Positions 48,186-61,232 are shown, counted from the stretch's first letter. The stretch is DNA of 64,000 nt from Atrina japonica (GCA_030159075.1 BROG01000795.1:62001-126000), one strand, 5' to 3'. Notes: generated by a model not told the origin, from the sequence alone. Translations and numbers: made by a program.

Positions 48186-50160
48186 ATGATCTGATGTTTG
48201 ACACTGGACAGGACACTTATGATCTGATGTTTGACACTGGATAGGACACCTATGATCTGATGTTTGACACTGGACAGGACACCTATGATCTGATGTTTGA
48301 CACTGTATAGGACACCTATGATCTGATGTTTGACACTGGACAGGACACCTATGATCTGATGTTTGACACTGGTAAGAAGTACTTATGATCTGATGTTTGA
48401 CACTGTATAGGACACCTATGATCTGATGTTTGACACTGGACAGGACACCTATGATCTGATGTTTGACACTGGATAGGACACCTATGATCTGATGTTTGAC
48501 ACTGGTAAGAACTACTTATGATCTAATGTTTGACACTGGTAAGAACTACTTATGATCTGATGTTTGACACTGGTAAGAACTACTTATGATCTAATGTTTG
48601 ACACTGGATAGGACACCTGTGATCTGATGTTTGACACTGGATAGGACACCTATGATCTGATGATATACACTGTATAGGACACCTATGATCTGATGTTTGA
48701 CACTGGATAGGACACCTATGATCTGATGTTTGACACTGGATAGGACACCTATGATCTGATGTTTGACACTGGACAGGACACCTATGATCTGATGTTTGAC
48801 ACTGGTAAGAACTACTTATGATCTAATGTTTGACACTGGATAGGACACCTGTGATCTGATGTTTGACACTGGATAGGACACCTATGATCTGATGATATAC
48901 ACTGTATAGGACACCTATGATCTGATGTTTGACACTGGATAGGACACCTATGATCTGATGTTTGACACTGGATAGGACACCTATGATCTGATGTTTGACA
49001 CTGGTAAGAACTACTCTGATGTTTGACACTGGATAGGGCACCTATGATCTGATGTTTGACACTGGACAGGACACCTATGATCTGATGTTTGACACTGGAT
49101 AGGACACCTATGATCTGATGTTTGACACTGGACAGGACACCTATGATCTGATGTTTGACACTGGATAGGACACCTATGATCTGATGTTTGACACTGGATA
49201 GGACACCTTTGATCTGATGTTTGACACTGGTAAGAACTACTTATGATCTGATGTTTGACACTGGATAGGACACCTATGATATGATGTTTGACACTGGATA
49301 GGACACCTATGATATGATGTTTGACACTGGACAGGACACCAATGATCTGATGTTTGACACTGGATAGGACACCTATGATCTGATGTTTGATACTGGATAG
49401 GACACCTATGATCTGATGTTTGACACTGGTAAGAACTACTTATGATCTGATGTTTGACACTGAACAGGACACCTATGATCTGATGTTTGACACTGGATAG
49501 GACACCTATGATCTGATGTTTGACACTGGTAAGAACTACTTATGATCTGATTTTTGACACTGGACAGGACACCTTTGATCTGATGTTTGACACTGGATAG
49601 GACACCTATGATCTGATGTTTGACACTGGTAAGAACTACTTATGATCTGATTTTTGACACTGGACAGGACACCTATGATCTGATTTTTGACACTGGACAG
49701 GACACCTATGATCTGATGTTTGACACTGGATAGGACACCTATGATCTGATGTTTGACACTGGATAGGACACCTATGATCTGATGTTTGACACTGGATAGG
49801 ACACCTATGATCTGATGTTTGACACTGGTAAGAACTACTTATGATCTGATTTTTGACACTGGACAGGACACCTATGATCTGATGTTTGACACTGGATAGG
49901 ACACCTATGATCTGATGTTTGACACTGGACAGGACACCTATGATCTGATGTTTGACACTGGATAGAACACCTATGATCTGATGTTTGACACTGGTAAGAA
50001 CTACTTATGATCTGATGTTTGACACTGGACAGGACACCTATGATCTGATGTTTGACACTGGACAGGACGCCTATGATCTGATGTTTGACACTGGATAGGA
50101 CACCTATGATCTGATATTTGACACTAGTAAGAACTACTTATGATCTGCTTTTTGACATCA
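48186..50160 (+). repeat. 33-bp minisatellite
   Basis: About 60 copies of TATGATCTGATGTTTGACAC plus TGGATAGGACACC. Two unit types alternate in blocks: one ends GGATAGGACACC or GGACAGGACACC, the other GGTAAGAACTACT. The second type recurs every few copies, giving weak higher-order structure. Confidence 0.95.
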
Positions 50161-50289
50161 AATAGGACTACTTATTTCTAATTGAAGCATTAAATTTGAT
50201 TTTATAGACTTGGTTTATAATAGAGTACACACATTTTGATATCATTATATTATCTAAGACATTTAACATGACAATATCATCATTCAGCT

Positions 50290-50734
50290 TATGACTCAGT
50301 ACATGACTGTTTATGTCTTCTAATTTATGACTCCAGATATTATTATCTGGGTTAGGACACTTGTATTTGACTTTATATTATTATCCCTGTATGACATATG
50401 ACATGACTGTTTACATCTTCTAATTTATGTCATAGTATATGACTCCAGATATTATTATCTGGGTTAGAACACTTGTATTTGACTTTATTTTATTATCCCT
50501 GTATGACATATTACATGACTTTATATAGTTATCTTATCTGTAACATAGTATATGACTCGAGATACTGTTATGTAGATTATGACATAATATGACCTTATAT
50601 TACTATTCATACTATGACATATAACTATATTGTTATTTAATTTATGACATGGTATATGACTCAAAGTATAATTATCTGGATTATGACAGTTTTGGACTTT
50701 ATATTTTTATCTAATTTATGACATATTACATAAC
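50290..50734 (+). repeat. Diverged repeat leading into the 27-bp array
   Basis: A block of about 125 bp with TCTTCTAATTTATG and CCAGATATTATTATCTGGGT occurs twice in tandem, then decays into shorter ATATGAC-containing segments. Confidence 0.6.
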
Positions 50735-52030
50735 TGTTTATATTTGTATCCGGTCATTATATGACTATATTATTATCTGATCAGTATATGACTATTGTTA
50801 TCTGATCAGTATATGACTTTCTTATTATCTGATCAGTATATGACTATATTGCTATCTGATCAGTATATGACTATATTGTTACATTATATCTGATCAGTAT
50901 TTGACTATATTGGTACATTATATCTGATCAGTAGGCTATATGACTATATTGTTATCTGGTCAGTAGGCTATATGACTATATTGTTATCTGGTCAGTATAT
51001 GACTATATTGTTATCTTGTCAGTATATGACTTTATTGCTACCTGATCAGTATATGACTTTATTGCTACCTGATCAGTATATGACTATATTGCTACCTGAT
51101 CAATATATGACTTTATTGCTACCTGATCAGTATATGACTATATTGTTATATGATCAGTGTATGACTATATTGTTATCTGATTGGTATATAACTATATTGT
51201 TATCTGATCAGTATATGACTATATTGTTTTCTGATCAATATATGACTATTTTGTTACCTGATCAATATATGACTATATTGTGACCTGATCAGTATATAAC
51301 TATATTGCTATCTTGTCAGTATATGACTATATTGTTACCTGATCAATATATGACTATATGGTGACCTGATCAGTATATAACTATATTGCTATCTTGTCAG
51401 TATATGACTATATTGTTACCTGATCAATATATGACTATGTTGTGACCTGATCAGTATATAACTATATTGCTATCTTGTCAGTATATAACTATATTCTTAT
51501 CTGGTCAGTATATGACTATATTGTTTTCTGGTCAGTATATGACTATATTGTTACCTGATCATTATATGACTATATTGTTATCTGGTCAGTATATGACTAT
51601 ATTGTTATCTGGTCAGTATATGACTATATTGTAACCTGATCAGTATATGACTATATTGTTATCTGGTCAGTATATGACTATATTGTAACCTGATCAGTAT
51701 ATGACTATATTGTTATCTGGTCAGTATATGACTATATTGTAACCTGATCAGTATAAGACTATATTGTTATCTGGTCAGTATATGATTATATTGTTATCTG
51801 GTCAGTATATGACTATATTGTAACCTGATCAGTATATGACTATATTGTTATCTGGTCAGTATATGACTATATTGTTATCTGGTCAGTATATGACTATATT
51901 GTAACCTGATCAGTATATGACTATATTGTTATCTGGTCAGTATATGATTATATTGTTATCTGATCAGTATATGACTATATTGTTATCTGGTCAGTATATG
52001 ACTATATTGTAACCTGATCAGTATATGATT
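50735..52030 (+). repeat. 27-bp minisatellite
   Basis: About 48 copies of GTATATGACTATATTGTTAT plus CTGGTCA or CTGATCA, mixing TTATCTGGTCA, TAACCTGATCA and CTATCTTGTCA variants. Confidence 0.95.
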
Positions 52031-52821
52031 ATAGTTATTTGATTGATGATACACTCCATGATTGTTTATATTAAAATCTGATATATAACTTTTTATTGAC
52101 TTATGATATATGACAAGGTTATTTATGGTCTCAATACATCGTATGGTCTGAAATGTACATCCTAATGTGATGGCATTAACAACTGAACTAGCACTACATG
52201 TTATTTTTGACAGAAAATTCAAAATATGTATAATTAATTCAAGGTCGTCTTTCAAAAGAGTATTATTCTAAGTATTATTTAACCCTTTAATCCCCACAAA
52301 CTGAAATAGACTGCTTCAACACGACATAGAGGAGTATACCATTATAGGGTTAATAGGGTGGTTTTTCTAAATGCTGTATTTCAAGACCGGTCGTTTTTAA
52401 TTATGATGGTCTCCTCTAGACAGGTTCAGCTTTACTATTTTTATTTCATTAAACCATTGTTGTAAGGCTCTAAAGTTATATTTTATTATATATACCTATT
52501 GCCATGTATGCCTCGTTGGAAATACAGTCCAGTCATACAACCTAGAATAGTGGCCTGGCAATAGAGAAGAATGCTTTGTAACAGTACTGGAACTGATGTT
52601 AGTCTGTGCTTTGCTTCATAAAAATTAAGACCTTTTTCTGTATGTAGGTCAAAGGTTGTGACCTTATATTGTACATGACTACAACATATGACATGACCTC
52701 CTGTATTTTATAGTTCCCTCCCTTGTGGTATTTAGATGGCTGATGCTTTTTGGAGATTTTGTATACATCTGTTCTTGCCATATTACTTTACGTCCTTGTG
52801 GATCCAAGTTATTGTTATGAA

Positions 52822-53208
52822 GGAACATTGGCTGTGTTTACCAAAAACATTATTTCCAGTTTTTTTCTTCTTTTAATACTTGTACTTGATGTACCAGTAC
52901 ATAACAAACAAAAGCTATACACAGACTTGAAAACCTTACATTCCTTCATGTTTTGTGAAAATAGGAAATAAAGTCAGGCCCAGTATGGCATGCATATACA
53001 AATAGTAAGGTTGAATTAATCAATTGCAAGGTGAATAATTGCCGAACTGGGTTTCTCAAGCAATTTTCACAAAATATATAGGAATTCAATAATTTTTATG
53101 CTTGTGTATATCTAGTTTTTGTTATTTTATATCAGTCTTAAGAATTACAAAAGGAAAGAATTTATTTTTGAAAAAAACACAGCTAATGCCCCTTTAAATA
53201 AAATTCTG
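52822..53208 (+). mobile_element. TTAA-family MITE, copy without the nested insertion
   Basis: The left end is degenerate (GGAACATTGGCTGTG). The right end is CACAGCTAATGCCCCTTTAA. It carries the empty site GCATATACAAATAG at 52991-53006. The open frame at 52750-52971 is noise over it. Confidence 0.65.
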
Positions 53209-53209
53209 A

Positions 53210-56000
53210 TTTTGTTGATTTTTTTATTATTTATTTGGTCATGCTAAGTGATGATGTATTTTATTATGCTCTTGTTATTATTTCAAAACTGGAACTTATT
53301 TTTATAAACATGTAAGTGACAAAATAAAATAAAATGTTATCTTATTTCTGTTTTCATTTTTTTATATATATATTTTTCATATTTTCGTAGAGAGAGAGCT
53401 TTTACAGTAAATGAAAATAATTTACATACATTTCATTACCACTTAGAACAAGATTTCATAAAGTACATGTGTATGATATAACTGATCAGCAACTAGAGGA
53501 TAAGAGAGTTACTGGTATGACCAGCGATATATAAAGCTAATATTAGCTATTAGCTTTATATATCGCTGGCATGACCTATGTAATGAAATATTATAGAATT
53601 CTGTCTGTATTTAAGGGACATACATGTAATTATGAGGTCATAATGATGTTTAAAAAAATATGAAATTATCGAAATTAATATGAAATAAAATATTGGCAAT
53701 ATTTGTATCTATGAATATTTAAAGGTCGACGGACACGAAAATTCGATGTTGATTTTATTACATATTTGGTTAGATATACATAAAACCTAAGTATTATGTA
53801 GAAAGAAAAAAAATTAACCCCTCCGTTTATGTACACCAGATGGAAAAAGGTAACAAAAGGTTACGTTAGAAACGGTAGATTTTCTTTATCAAATACTCCG
53901 CTAGGTCTCCGAAACAGGAAGATACGTACATGTGGTGGTCAGCAGTATTAATATATAGCTAGTCTGATGCACGTCTTGATATTGTAAGATTAAAGGCCTA
54001 GATTTACTGTATTTTTCTTCTTTCTTTCTAGAATATCATTCTTAATAGCGGAATTATTTATTTTCTACCCAGTTATTATTTTTTTATTTTAGAGCTATCA
54101 GCGATATATAAAGCCTAACATATATCCCTGGATCTATCAGTATAGGCTACAGGTAATTTCTATGTGACTTAACATTCATTTAGTAATGTAGATACCGATA
54201 ATCAAGTATCGTTTAATCAGTTTTCACACCTCCCTGATAAAGTTATTTGTGAGAAGATCTACAGGACGTCTCAGTCGGGGTCTTCCGGCCACCGCTGTGT
54301 GGTTTTGTGCTACGGGTAGTATAGTATAATCCCATTGATATGTTGGCTGCGTATAAATATCTTTGTGTGGGGGCATGCGTATATGATATAGCCTTATGAA
54401 GGAGAAATATAATATCTCGACAAGAATTTGTCATCCAGAACTTAAAATTTCCCCGATGAAATATAATACATATAATAAAACAACAGCAATAAATTAAAAA
54501 CATGTTAGTTTTTAATATCCAAATGAAGTTAACTTTAATGTGCACATAACAAATGTATGGTATATTTCTTTGATTATCAGTTTGGATACCATTTGTTACT
54601 GCCTTAAGCATAAATGAAATTGAATTTATTTTAAAACTGAATAAAATAGAAACATCGATTTAAGACAAGAAGGGATACATAATCGCTGATACAAGTGGTA
54701 TGTTTTCGTTCACTTTTTCTACATTACAAACTCTGTCTATTTGAATAAAATTGTATTTTGTGAACAGTTTTTGTAATTAGATCTACTTAACTTTAGTCTC
54801 ATTTCTGAAACAAAACTTCATGATTTTTTTTATTATTTCATTTTTTAGTTTTACCAGGGGCGTCACTGGTTTTACGCCCTATTACAATTTACATCCAACC
54901 CGCGTGTTTATCACGGCTTTTGAAACGATTAAAACTCATGATTAGTCATTATACAAGTGTGCAAGTTATGTCAATGATAAAATAGACCGCGTAAAATAAT
55001 AATGACTCGAAATTATACATGAAATTCAGATATATTTATTCTATTTAGTAAAATCGATATCGAGAAAATATTTTTAAAATTTCTTTCTTTCAAGCCTGGT
55101 CCAAGCAATACAGATGAAATGTGCCATTTAACTCGTAATTTTCTTCAAAAATTTCTTTTTGCGAATTAATATCTCATTTTAGTCTTATTTCTGAAGCAAA
55201 CTTGACAATTTTTTTTCATTTAATTTTACTTGTCCCTGGTTTTAAATTGTACATCCGATGGATATGTCGACCTCTAGCTATGTCAAAGTCGGACGACTGA
55301 TCCTGAATTTGTAACACTTTTATTCCGGGTATTTTAAAGCCTTTACATATCGAAATTTCGCTTATACCAAAGTATTAAAATCAGTCCTTATCTCTTTTTC
55401 TGGTCCAATAAGAAATTTTAAGTTGAAGTGCATTAATATACGGCTGTATTATCAAAATGTAAGCGTTTTAAAAGAAAAATGAAAATTTGCGATTACAAAT
55501 ATAACATATAATTACCCAAAGAAAACTAATTATTAAATCTATTCATTACGTGTCTTTATTGAAGTCTTTCATGTAAAGATTAATGCGGAATGTTTAGGAT
55601 TTGAGTAAAGTATGTTTTGATTGCATGTCATCTGTCCATCGTTTCGCTTTGGGAGTACAGGTGTGAAATAACGGTCGTTCTGCGGCCTCGCCTTTCAAAG
55701 CGGAATTGCGAGCCAATTTTTATTGATAACATTTAACAAAAATGTCTGCCTGTGGAATAATAAATCGGGGTGTTTCAAAAGCATTATATATATATATTTC
55801 AAATTCAAAAAGTTAAGATGGCAGCTTTTAATTAGCATTTAGTCACATGGATATCAATGCTTCAATAATCAAGTTTGAAAGATTCATTATAAATTCGCCA
55901 TCCCATCTAAGGGAGAAAACAGCAAATATTAATCGTATATATATATAGTTATATTCGCCGAAGCGGACAAATTTCATTTAAATAAATACGAAGCGCTCTG
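53210..56000. other. Intergenic stretch without genes
   Basis: Apart from the palindrome at 53521 and short AT runs, I see nothing recognisable. The longest open frame (54243-54611, minus) has no conserved motif and unlikely composition. Confidence 0.5.
53521..53569. repeat. Perfect 22-bp-arm palindrome containing TATATAAAG
   Basis: CCAGCGATATATAAAGC at the left and GCTTTATATATCGCTGG at the right; the arms are exact over 22 bases with a 5-base loop. GCGATATATAAAGCC recurs alone at 54101. Confidence 0.85.
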
Positions 56001-56011
56001 TTCAAATGCAT

Positions 56012-56017
56012 TTTATT
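56012..56017 (-). terminator. Polyadenylation signal of the 7TM receptor gene
   Basis: AATAAA on the minus strand, about 300 bases past the TGA at 56318. Confidence 0.55.
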
Positions 56018-56317
56018 GATGACGATACTAATACACAAATACACCATATAAATCGTGCTATCAATATCATTGGTTACAATGTTAAAAAGTTATACACATT
56101 CGGATTAATATGTACACACGGTAGAATCGGTTACTGTCTTTACTGTACAGTGTCTTGAACTGGCTAGTTTCCTCTGGACTATATAGAAGTAACAAACTCC
56201 GATTATTAAAATACTGAACAATAACTACACAAATCAAACAACACACAGGTCAACAAACAGTCTGGTTGTTATAAATCAATAACGTTTTAAGTTCACGAAA
56301 TATGTGATTTTTGAACA

Positions 56318-57793
56318 TCAGCCATGAGTATTGGTGGACGTTCTTCTGAAATATAAAATATGTTCCAAAAGGAACAGTGAAAGAAGGAAAATCCCCGTTG
56401 ATGCGATTGATATGATATAAAGATGACGGAAGATAACTTGAGGTGATAATTGTGTAATCAATCCAAACATCCAGGATAAGCCAGTGGAACTAATCAAAAC
56501 GAAACACACAAGTATATCGAAACGATGTTGACCGACATTAACGGTTGTGGATAGCCTTGGTATAAAACATATCCTAATGGTTAAAGAAATAACATTTATC
56601 ATGAAAAACAGTACAAGGGAGGTAATCGAGATAAATATATTTACAGGATAAGATTCAGGAAAACAAGAACCATTATACATTTGTTCAGATTGACCACTGA
56701 TGATACTTTCCACGCCATTATACAGAGAAGGACCAACAATAGAAATGGACAAAGCATACCCTAGTATTATCAAGAATGATATTTCTCGACAACTCTTTGT
56801 TTCTGTGGGATACGTTTTCCTCTTAATCAAAGAACATGCCATGTAAATATCAGAAATAGATAGCAATGTCATGCTCGTCAAAAAGGACACGTGGAAAGCT
56901 ATATCGACACTGAAACATAGTAAGATATTGGAACTTTGATTAAGTTTAATTATTAACAGAGTCAAGGAAATTGACACCAAAACCAAAACATGTGTCAATA
57001 TTTTACCTGTATCATATTTAACCATGTAACCATTTTTGTACATTTGTAGAATGATAAAAGACACAACACAAAAACAAGATATTCCCAAAATCAAACTATA
57101 GGTCAGGTATGTGTCATTTCTGGAATCTAATACTTTTGTCTGAACCAGTGTATCTAACATGATGCATATAGAACTATCTAAAACATACATATCTGTTTGT
57201 GTAAATTTTGTGTTAGCTTTCTTCATTTTCAAAACAATGCGATCACACATTTTACTAGGAAGTGCTGTAGTATCAATCGAATAGTTTATCAATAGATTTT
57301 CCCAGACAAAATTTCTAATTCTCAAAAAAGTTGAATAGTCCAGAAAGTAAACAGCCTTTTTACAGTCTTTACAGTTAGAAATTGATTTAGAAAATGAGAT
57401 ATTCGTGATACATTTACGACAATTTCCATTCTCTTCATTGTAGAATAAGTGTAACTTATTTAACCATCTTTCAAATTTGAGTATATTCTTCATAGTACTT
57501 GGATACATTGTCCGAACATCCACACTAATCCTATAATGATTTTCAGTTCCGTTTCCTGTAGATTTCCCAATATCGTAGACAAATGTATTTTCATCAATTT
57601 TCAGGATATTTTGTGCTCTTGAAATATATTTCATATATGTGTATATTGAGCGATATAAAAGGCTAGCGTCTATAGAATCATTAGTAGTAATATCTGCTGT
57701 ATACCTGAATAGATAACCGTGTATGTATCCACTAACGCCACATGTAGTATTTGTAACACGTGACATATCACATGTCTCTCCATCACATACATC
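56318..57793 (-). CDS. 7TM receptor, coding exon 2 (membrane-proximal ectodomain and all seven helices)
   Basis: Begins right after TATTTTACAG at 57794 with DVCDGETCD and runs 491 codons to TGA at 56320-56318. It contains the rest of the ectodomain (CRKC, CKDC cysteine pairs) and the complete seven-helix domain without introns. Confidence 0.9.
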   Translation of the reverse strand, partial: DVCDGETCDMSRVTNTTCGVSGYIHGYLFRYTADITTNDSIDASLLYRSIYTYMKYISRAQNILKIDENTFVYDIGKSTGNGTENHYRISVDVRTMYPSTMKNILKFERWLNKLHLFYNEENGNCRKCITNISFSKSISNCKDCKKAVYFLDYSTFLRIRNFVWENLLINYSIDTTALPSKMCDRIVLKMKKANTKFTQTDMYVLDSSICIMLDTLVQTKVLDSRNDTYLTYSLILGISCFCVVSFIILQMYKNGYMVKYDTGKILTHVLVLVSISLTLLIIKLNQSSNILLCFSVDIAFHVSFLTSMTLLSISDIYMACSLIKRKTYPTETKSCREISFLIILGYALSISIVGPSLYNGVESIISGQSEQMYNGSCFPESYPVNIFISITSLVLFFMINVISLTIRICFIPRLSTTVNVGQHRFDILVCFVLISSTGLSWMFGLITQLSPQVIFRHLYIISIASTGIFLLSLFLLEHILYFRRTSTNTHG

Positions 57794-60700
57794 CTGTAAA
57801 ATAAGGAAGGCATATTATTATTTTTTTGTAAATTGTGTAGAAAAGGTACAGTACGAGTACGAGTTTTAATTATTTCTCCCTCATATACCACAACCTTATG
57901 TTACCCTTATAATGGCGGGGTAATTAGTTTGGCGCTATATCGAGGTTTAACGTTTTGAAATCTACAATATCCATTGTGCATTTCATAGCTCACAATCACA
58001 CCCACAGATAAAAAATATAATTACCTGGGGTTGGGGACAATTAATTGCCTACTTATACTAAATAGTGTTTATTTACAGAAAAACATTGTGTCGAGGGACA
58101 ATAAACTTGCTATTTTCCAAACAGACAGAAAATTAGGTCATTATTATACAGATATCATAACCGATTCTAAATCTAATATTTTCATTACTCGATTCCAGAG
58201 ACAGATGCAAGTTTTCCTTCATCATCAAAGGCTATTTCTCGTCTGATAAAGAATCATTCGGTTTGGTTACGAGTCTAAATCATCCAATGAGAACACAGCC
58301 TACGGGAAAATGTTCACGCCGGGTAAAGGGACATTAGCCGTGCTTAAGAAACAGAAATGTTTCTTTTTTCTTAATTCTACATGATGTACAATAACAAATA
58401 AGAGCTATGCATATGCATTTCATATTCCTATATATTATGTTAAAAATAAGGTCAGGTCCAGTGTGGTATTCGTATACAGAAAGCAAAGTTTAATTAATCA
58501 ATCGAAATAAAAAAGTACCAACCTTGGTTTCTGAATATCAATCTAAGTTGTAAAAATGAGGATTAAAAAACACAACTAACACCCGTTTAAAAGCTCTTGA
58601 AACTATTAATCAACTAATAATCCTTTTTCAGGCATTTCATAAAACCTACCTACAATTTTATACAAATCACACTGAGGTATGATAAGAACAACTACTCTTG
58701 CCAGTGTAAATATAATGTAGTTATGCTTATATAAAATTCAAACTCGTCTAAGTCAAGAAAGAGTTCACGAGACTGCAACCCACCCGGTTATACAGATTTT
58801 AGTATAGCTTATAAGAAGTCTTAGTTATCACCAGGTACCAGAAATCGACCCATTGACACATCGTGAATGATTTGTCAGCGTTGTAAGTAATCCTCAGTAA
58901 CGGCTGGTCAGTGTTATGGTTTAAATAATTAAGAAGTGTAAGACTTAATAAATTATTATTTTCACACCGTACATTTTGCATTGATTGTCATCAAGCCCAA
59001 TCAAATCACATAGCGAAATAAAAATGTGAAATTAAATATTAAGGTATTGTCTTAAGCAATGTTCAGGTAGATCATAAATGGTTTATTTCCTTCTAATGTT
59101 GATATAAAAACGTTATAAAACGTGTGTAAGAACCATCCTACACTATTTGGCATTGCCTATGCACGCCGAAATTGATGAACATCGTAATAATATAATTGAT
59201 AGTTACGTTCTTAGCACTCACAGACATATATCGGATTCTGATTGCTTGTGTGAATTTGTGCTAGGTGTTTTAATAATGGATTTTATAAGATGATTGTACC
59301 GCATAGTATATTTGTAGTTATCAGAAATTGACTTGGTATCAGGAGTTTTTGTATTGCATAACATATGTGTAGTTAAAAGGGATTAACTTCGTATCAGGAG
59401 TTTTTGTATTGCATAACATATGTGTAGTTAAAAGGGATTGACTTCGTATCAGGAGTTTTTGTATTGCATAACATATGTGTAGTTAAAAGGGATTGACTTC
59501 GTATCAGGAGTTTTTGTATTGCATAGCATATGTGTAGTTAAAAGGGATTGACTTCGTATCAGGAGTTTTTGTATTGCATAGCATATGTGTAGTTAAAAGG
59601 GATTGACTTCGTATCAGGAGTTTTTGTATTGCATAGCATATGTGTAGTTAAAAGGGATTGACTTCGTATCAGGAGTTTTTGTATTACATAGCATATGTGT
59701 AGTTAAAAGGGATTGACTTCGTATCAGGAGTTTTTGTATTGCATGACTTATGTGTAGTTAAAAGGGATTGACTTCGTATCAGGAGTTTTTGTATTGCATA
59801 ACATATGTGTCGTTAACAGGAATTGACTTGGTATCAGGAGTTTTTGTATTACACAGCATATGTGTAGTTAAAAGGGATTGACTTCGTATCAGGAGTTTTT
59901 GTATTGCATAACATATGTGTAGTTAAAAGGGATTAACTTCGTATCAGGAGTTTTTGTATTACATAGCATATGTGTCGTTAACAGGAATTGACTTGGTATC
60001 AGGAGTTTTTGTATTACACAGGATATGTGTAGTTAAAAGGGATTGACTTCGTATCAGGAGTTTTTATATATAAATATACTTACCTGTGTAGGATTGTCCT
60101 CACAATCTCCCTGAATATCACCACCCGGGTTTCTATTTTTCACTTGAAATAAAACCAAGAGTGAATTGCGTTTCGAAGATTTCTTTATATTGAAAGTATC
60201 ATTAGTTAATTCACTGAGGTCGAGACAAGTATATAGATTCATCAGACATTCTTTGCAACAATTAATATTTTTGAATATTTTTGCACCGACCTTCACAGGA
60301 TTTTGATAGCTTGACGAGCAAGTCGTGTTTAGGGGAACGTCTCCAAAACAGTATCTTGGTGTTGCAGCGTCTCCGATGCTAAAGTGATGACGTAGACGTC
60401 CTTTGCATTTGAAATAGTAAAAGTTGCTCATTTCCGTTACCGATAGATTACTTAATTGAACGATATCAACTGTAGTGGGACAATTGTTCAGTTTGGTTTC
60501 TATATGAAGTTTCCAAAACGTGAAGTTAGTAACACCAGAACACAGAGCGCAATATTTATTCTTAAATACATTGCCGTCCAAATCCGAAACTGGTAGAATA
60601 TCAAAAATGTCGTTAGCTGTATCCTCTGTCATACGGCACCTATCCGCTGCTGTACCGTTTATATCAACTAGACAATTATTAACAATCCATACACCAATGT

Positions 60701-61232
60701 AGAAATGTCCATAGAATATGTTTTGTTTGCATGCCATGTTTTCCCTCTGAGACAAATGTGTTACCGGGTCCAACAGCGGTGAGGAGGCATTTGAGTGATA
60801 GTCGAAACAACAGTCCTTATATTTATAGCAGTCCAAGTCGCAATAACAAGATGGAACATACCTTCCTTCATTTTCACTACAACTTCCAAACGCATCACAA
60901 GATTGACCATCCTTTACCGCTCTCTTTCGTCTCGTTCCTTTTATTCTTTGGTTATAAATGGCGTAGCTGTTGCTATCCGATTCCCAATCTATGTTGGGCT
61001 TCCTTGGTGTCAATGAGGACGTCTTCGAATATTGAAGAAAGTGAGGTATCGGGTTCTTCCGTTCACTTATGGTAAGGTAGTTATATTTGTTTTTATATTT
61101 GAAATCCATGTTTATCATATCTTTGTTTACATCATGGTTGACGTAACCGAGAATAGATTTGGCGGTAAACGGGAACAACACACTAACATGCACTATCATG
61201 TAAATAAATTGAATATTTCTAACAAAATTCAT
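56318..61232 (-). CDS. Methuselah/adhesion-like 7TM receptor with somatomedin-B-like module (two coding exons)
   Basis: Exon 1 (61232-60084) and exon 2 (57793-56318) join at CACAG|GTAAGT and TTTTACAG|GATG in phase 0 and give 874 residues. A hydrophobic signal peptide covers roughly residues 5-28. RRKR at 101-104 is a furin-type site. Cysteines at 112, 118, 129, 131, 135, 141 and 142 have the C-x-C-x3-C-x5-CC spacing of somatomedin B. A long cysteine-rich, N-glycosylated ectodomain follows. Seven helices lie at about 614-636, 647-667, 679-703, 721-741, 767-793, 808-832 and 840-864. Helix 6 carries GLSWMFG (821-827), the hallmark of secretin/adhesion-type receptors, and helix 3 has the SFLTSMTLLSISDIY pattern seen in Methuselah-type receptors. 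A cysteine before helix 3 and one in loop 2 can form the usual disulfide. I see no GPS autocleavage motif. The cytosolic tail is only about 10 residues. Ligand unknown. Start chosen at the first ATG, 61232; the frame extends to a GTG at 61244, which is not used. Confidence 0.88.
58326..58598 (+). mobile_element. TTAA-family MITE in the receptor intron
   Basis: AAAGGGACATTAGCCGTG at the left and CACAACTAACACCCGTTTAA at the right are inverted termini. The interior matches 52822-53208 (for example AATAAGGTCAGGTCCAGTGTG). Confidence 0.6.
58680..58810 (+). repeat. Dispersed repeat family B, partial copy
   Basis: Shares CTACTCTTGCCAGTGTAA and CCCGGTTATACAGATTTTAG with the copies at 41830-42100 and 42610-42880. 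Confidence 0.6.
59300..60066 (-). repeat. 55-bp minisatellite in the receptor intron
   Basis: About 13-14 copies of a 55-bp unit (plus strand GGAGTTTTTGTATTGCATAA, CATATGTGTAGTTAAAAGGG, ATTGACTTCGTATCA). It begins 17 bases inside the intron, directly after the exon 1 donor. Confidence 0.95.
60084..61232 (-). CDS. 7TM receptor, coding exon 1 (signal peptide, somatomedin-B-like module, ectodomain)
   Basis: 383 codons from ATG at 61232-61230 to the donor at 60084/60083 (CAG|GTAAGT). It holds the signal peptide, a basic linker ending in RRKR, the cysteine module and a long extracellular region with many NxS/T sequons and paired cysteines (for example CALC and CCKEC). Confidence 0.88.

Larger units (their letters stand above)
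57794..60083 (-). other. Intron of the 7TM receptor
   Basis: 2.29 kb GT-AG intron. It holds a TTAA-family MITE, a family B dispersed repeat and a 55-bp minisatellite that stops about 17 bases from the donor. No further coding exon is apparent. Confidence 0.8.

Noticed and set aside
48823..49041. 72-codon repeat open frame on the minus strand
   Set aside because: The 33-bp satellite period is again divisible by three.
50972..51283. 103-codon repeat protein (YMTILLSDQ)
   Set aside because: The 27-bp period is divisible by three, so an open frame is expected; no start context or conservation.
54243..54611. 122-codon minus-strand open frame
   Set aside because: Mixed, cysteine-rich composition without domain or signal peptide logic; no neighbouring exons.
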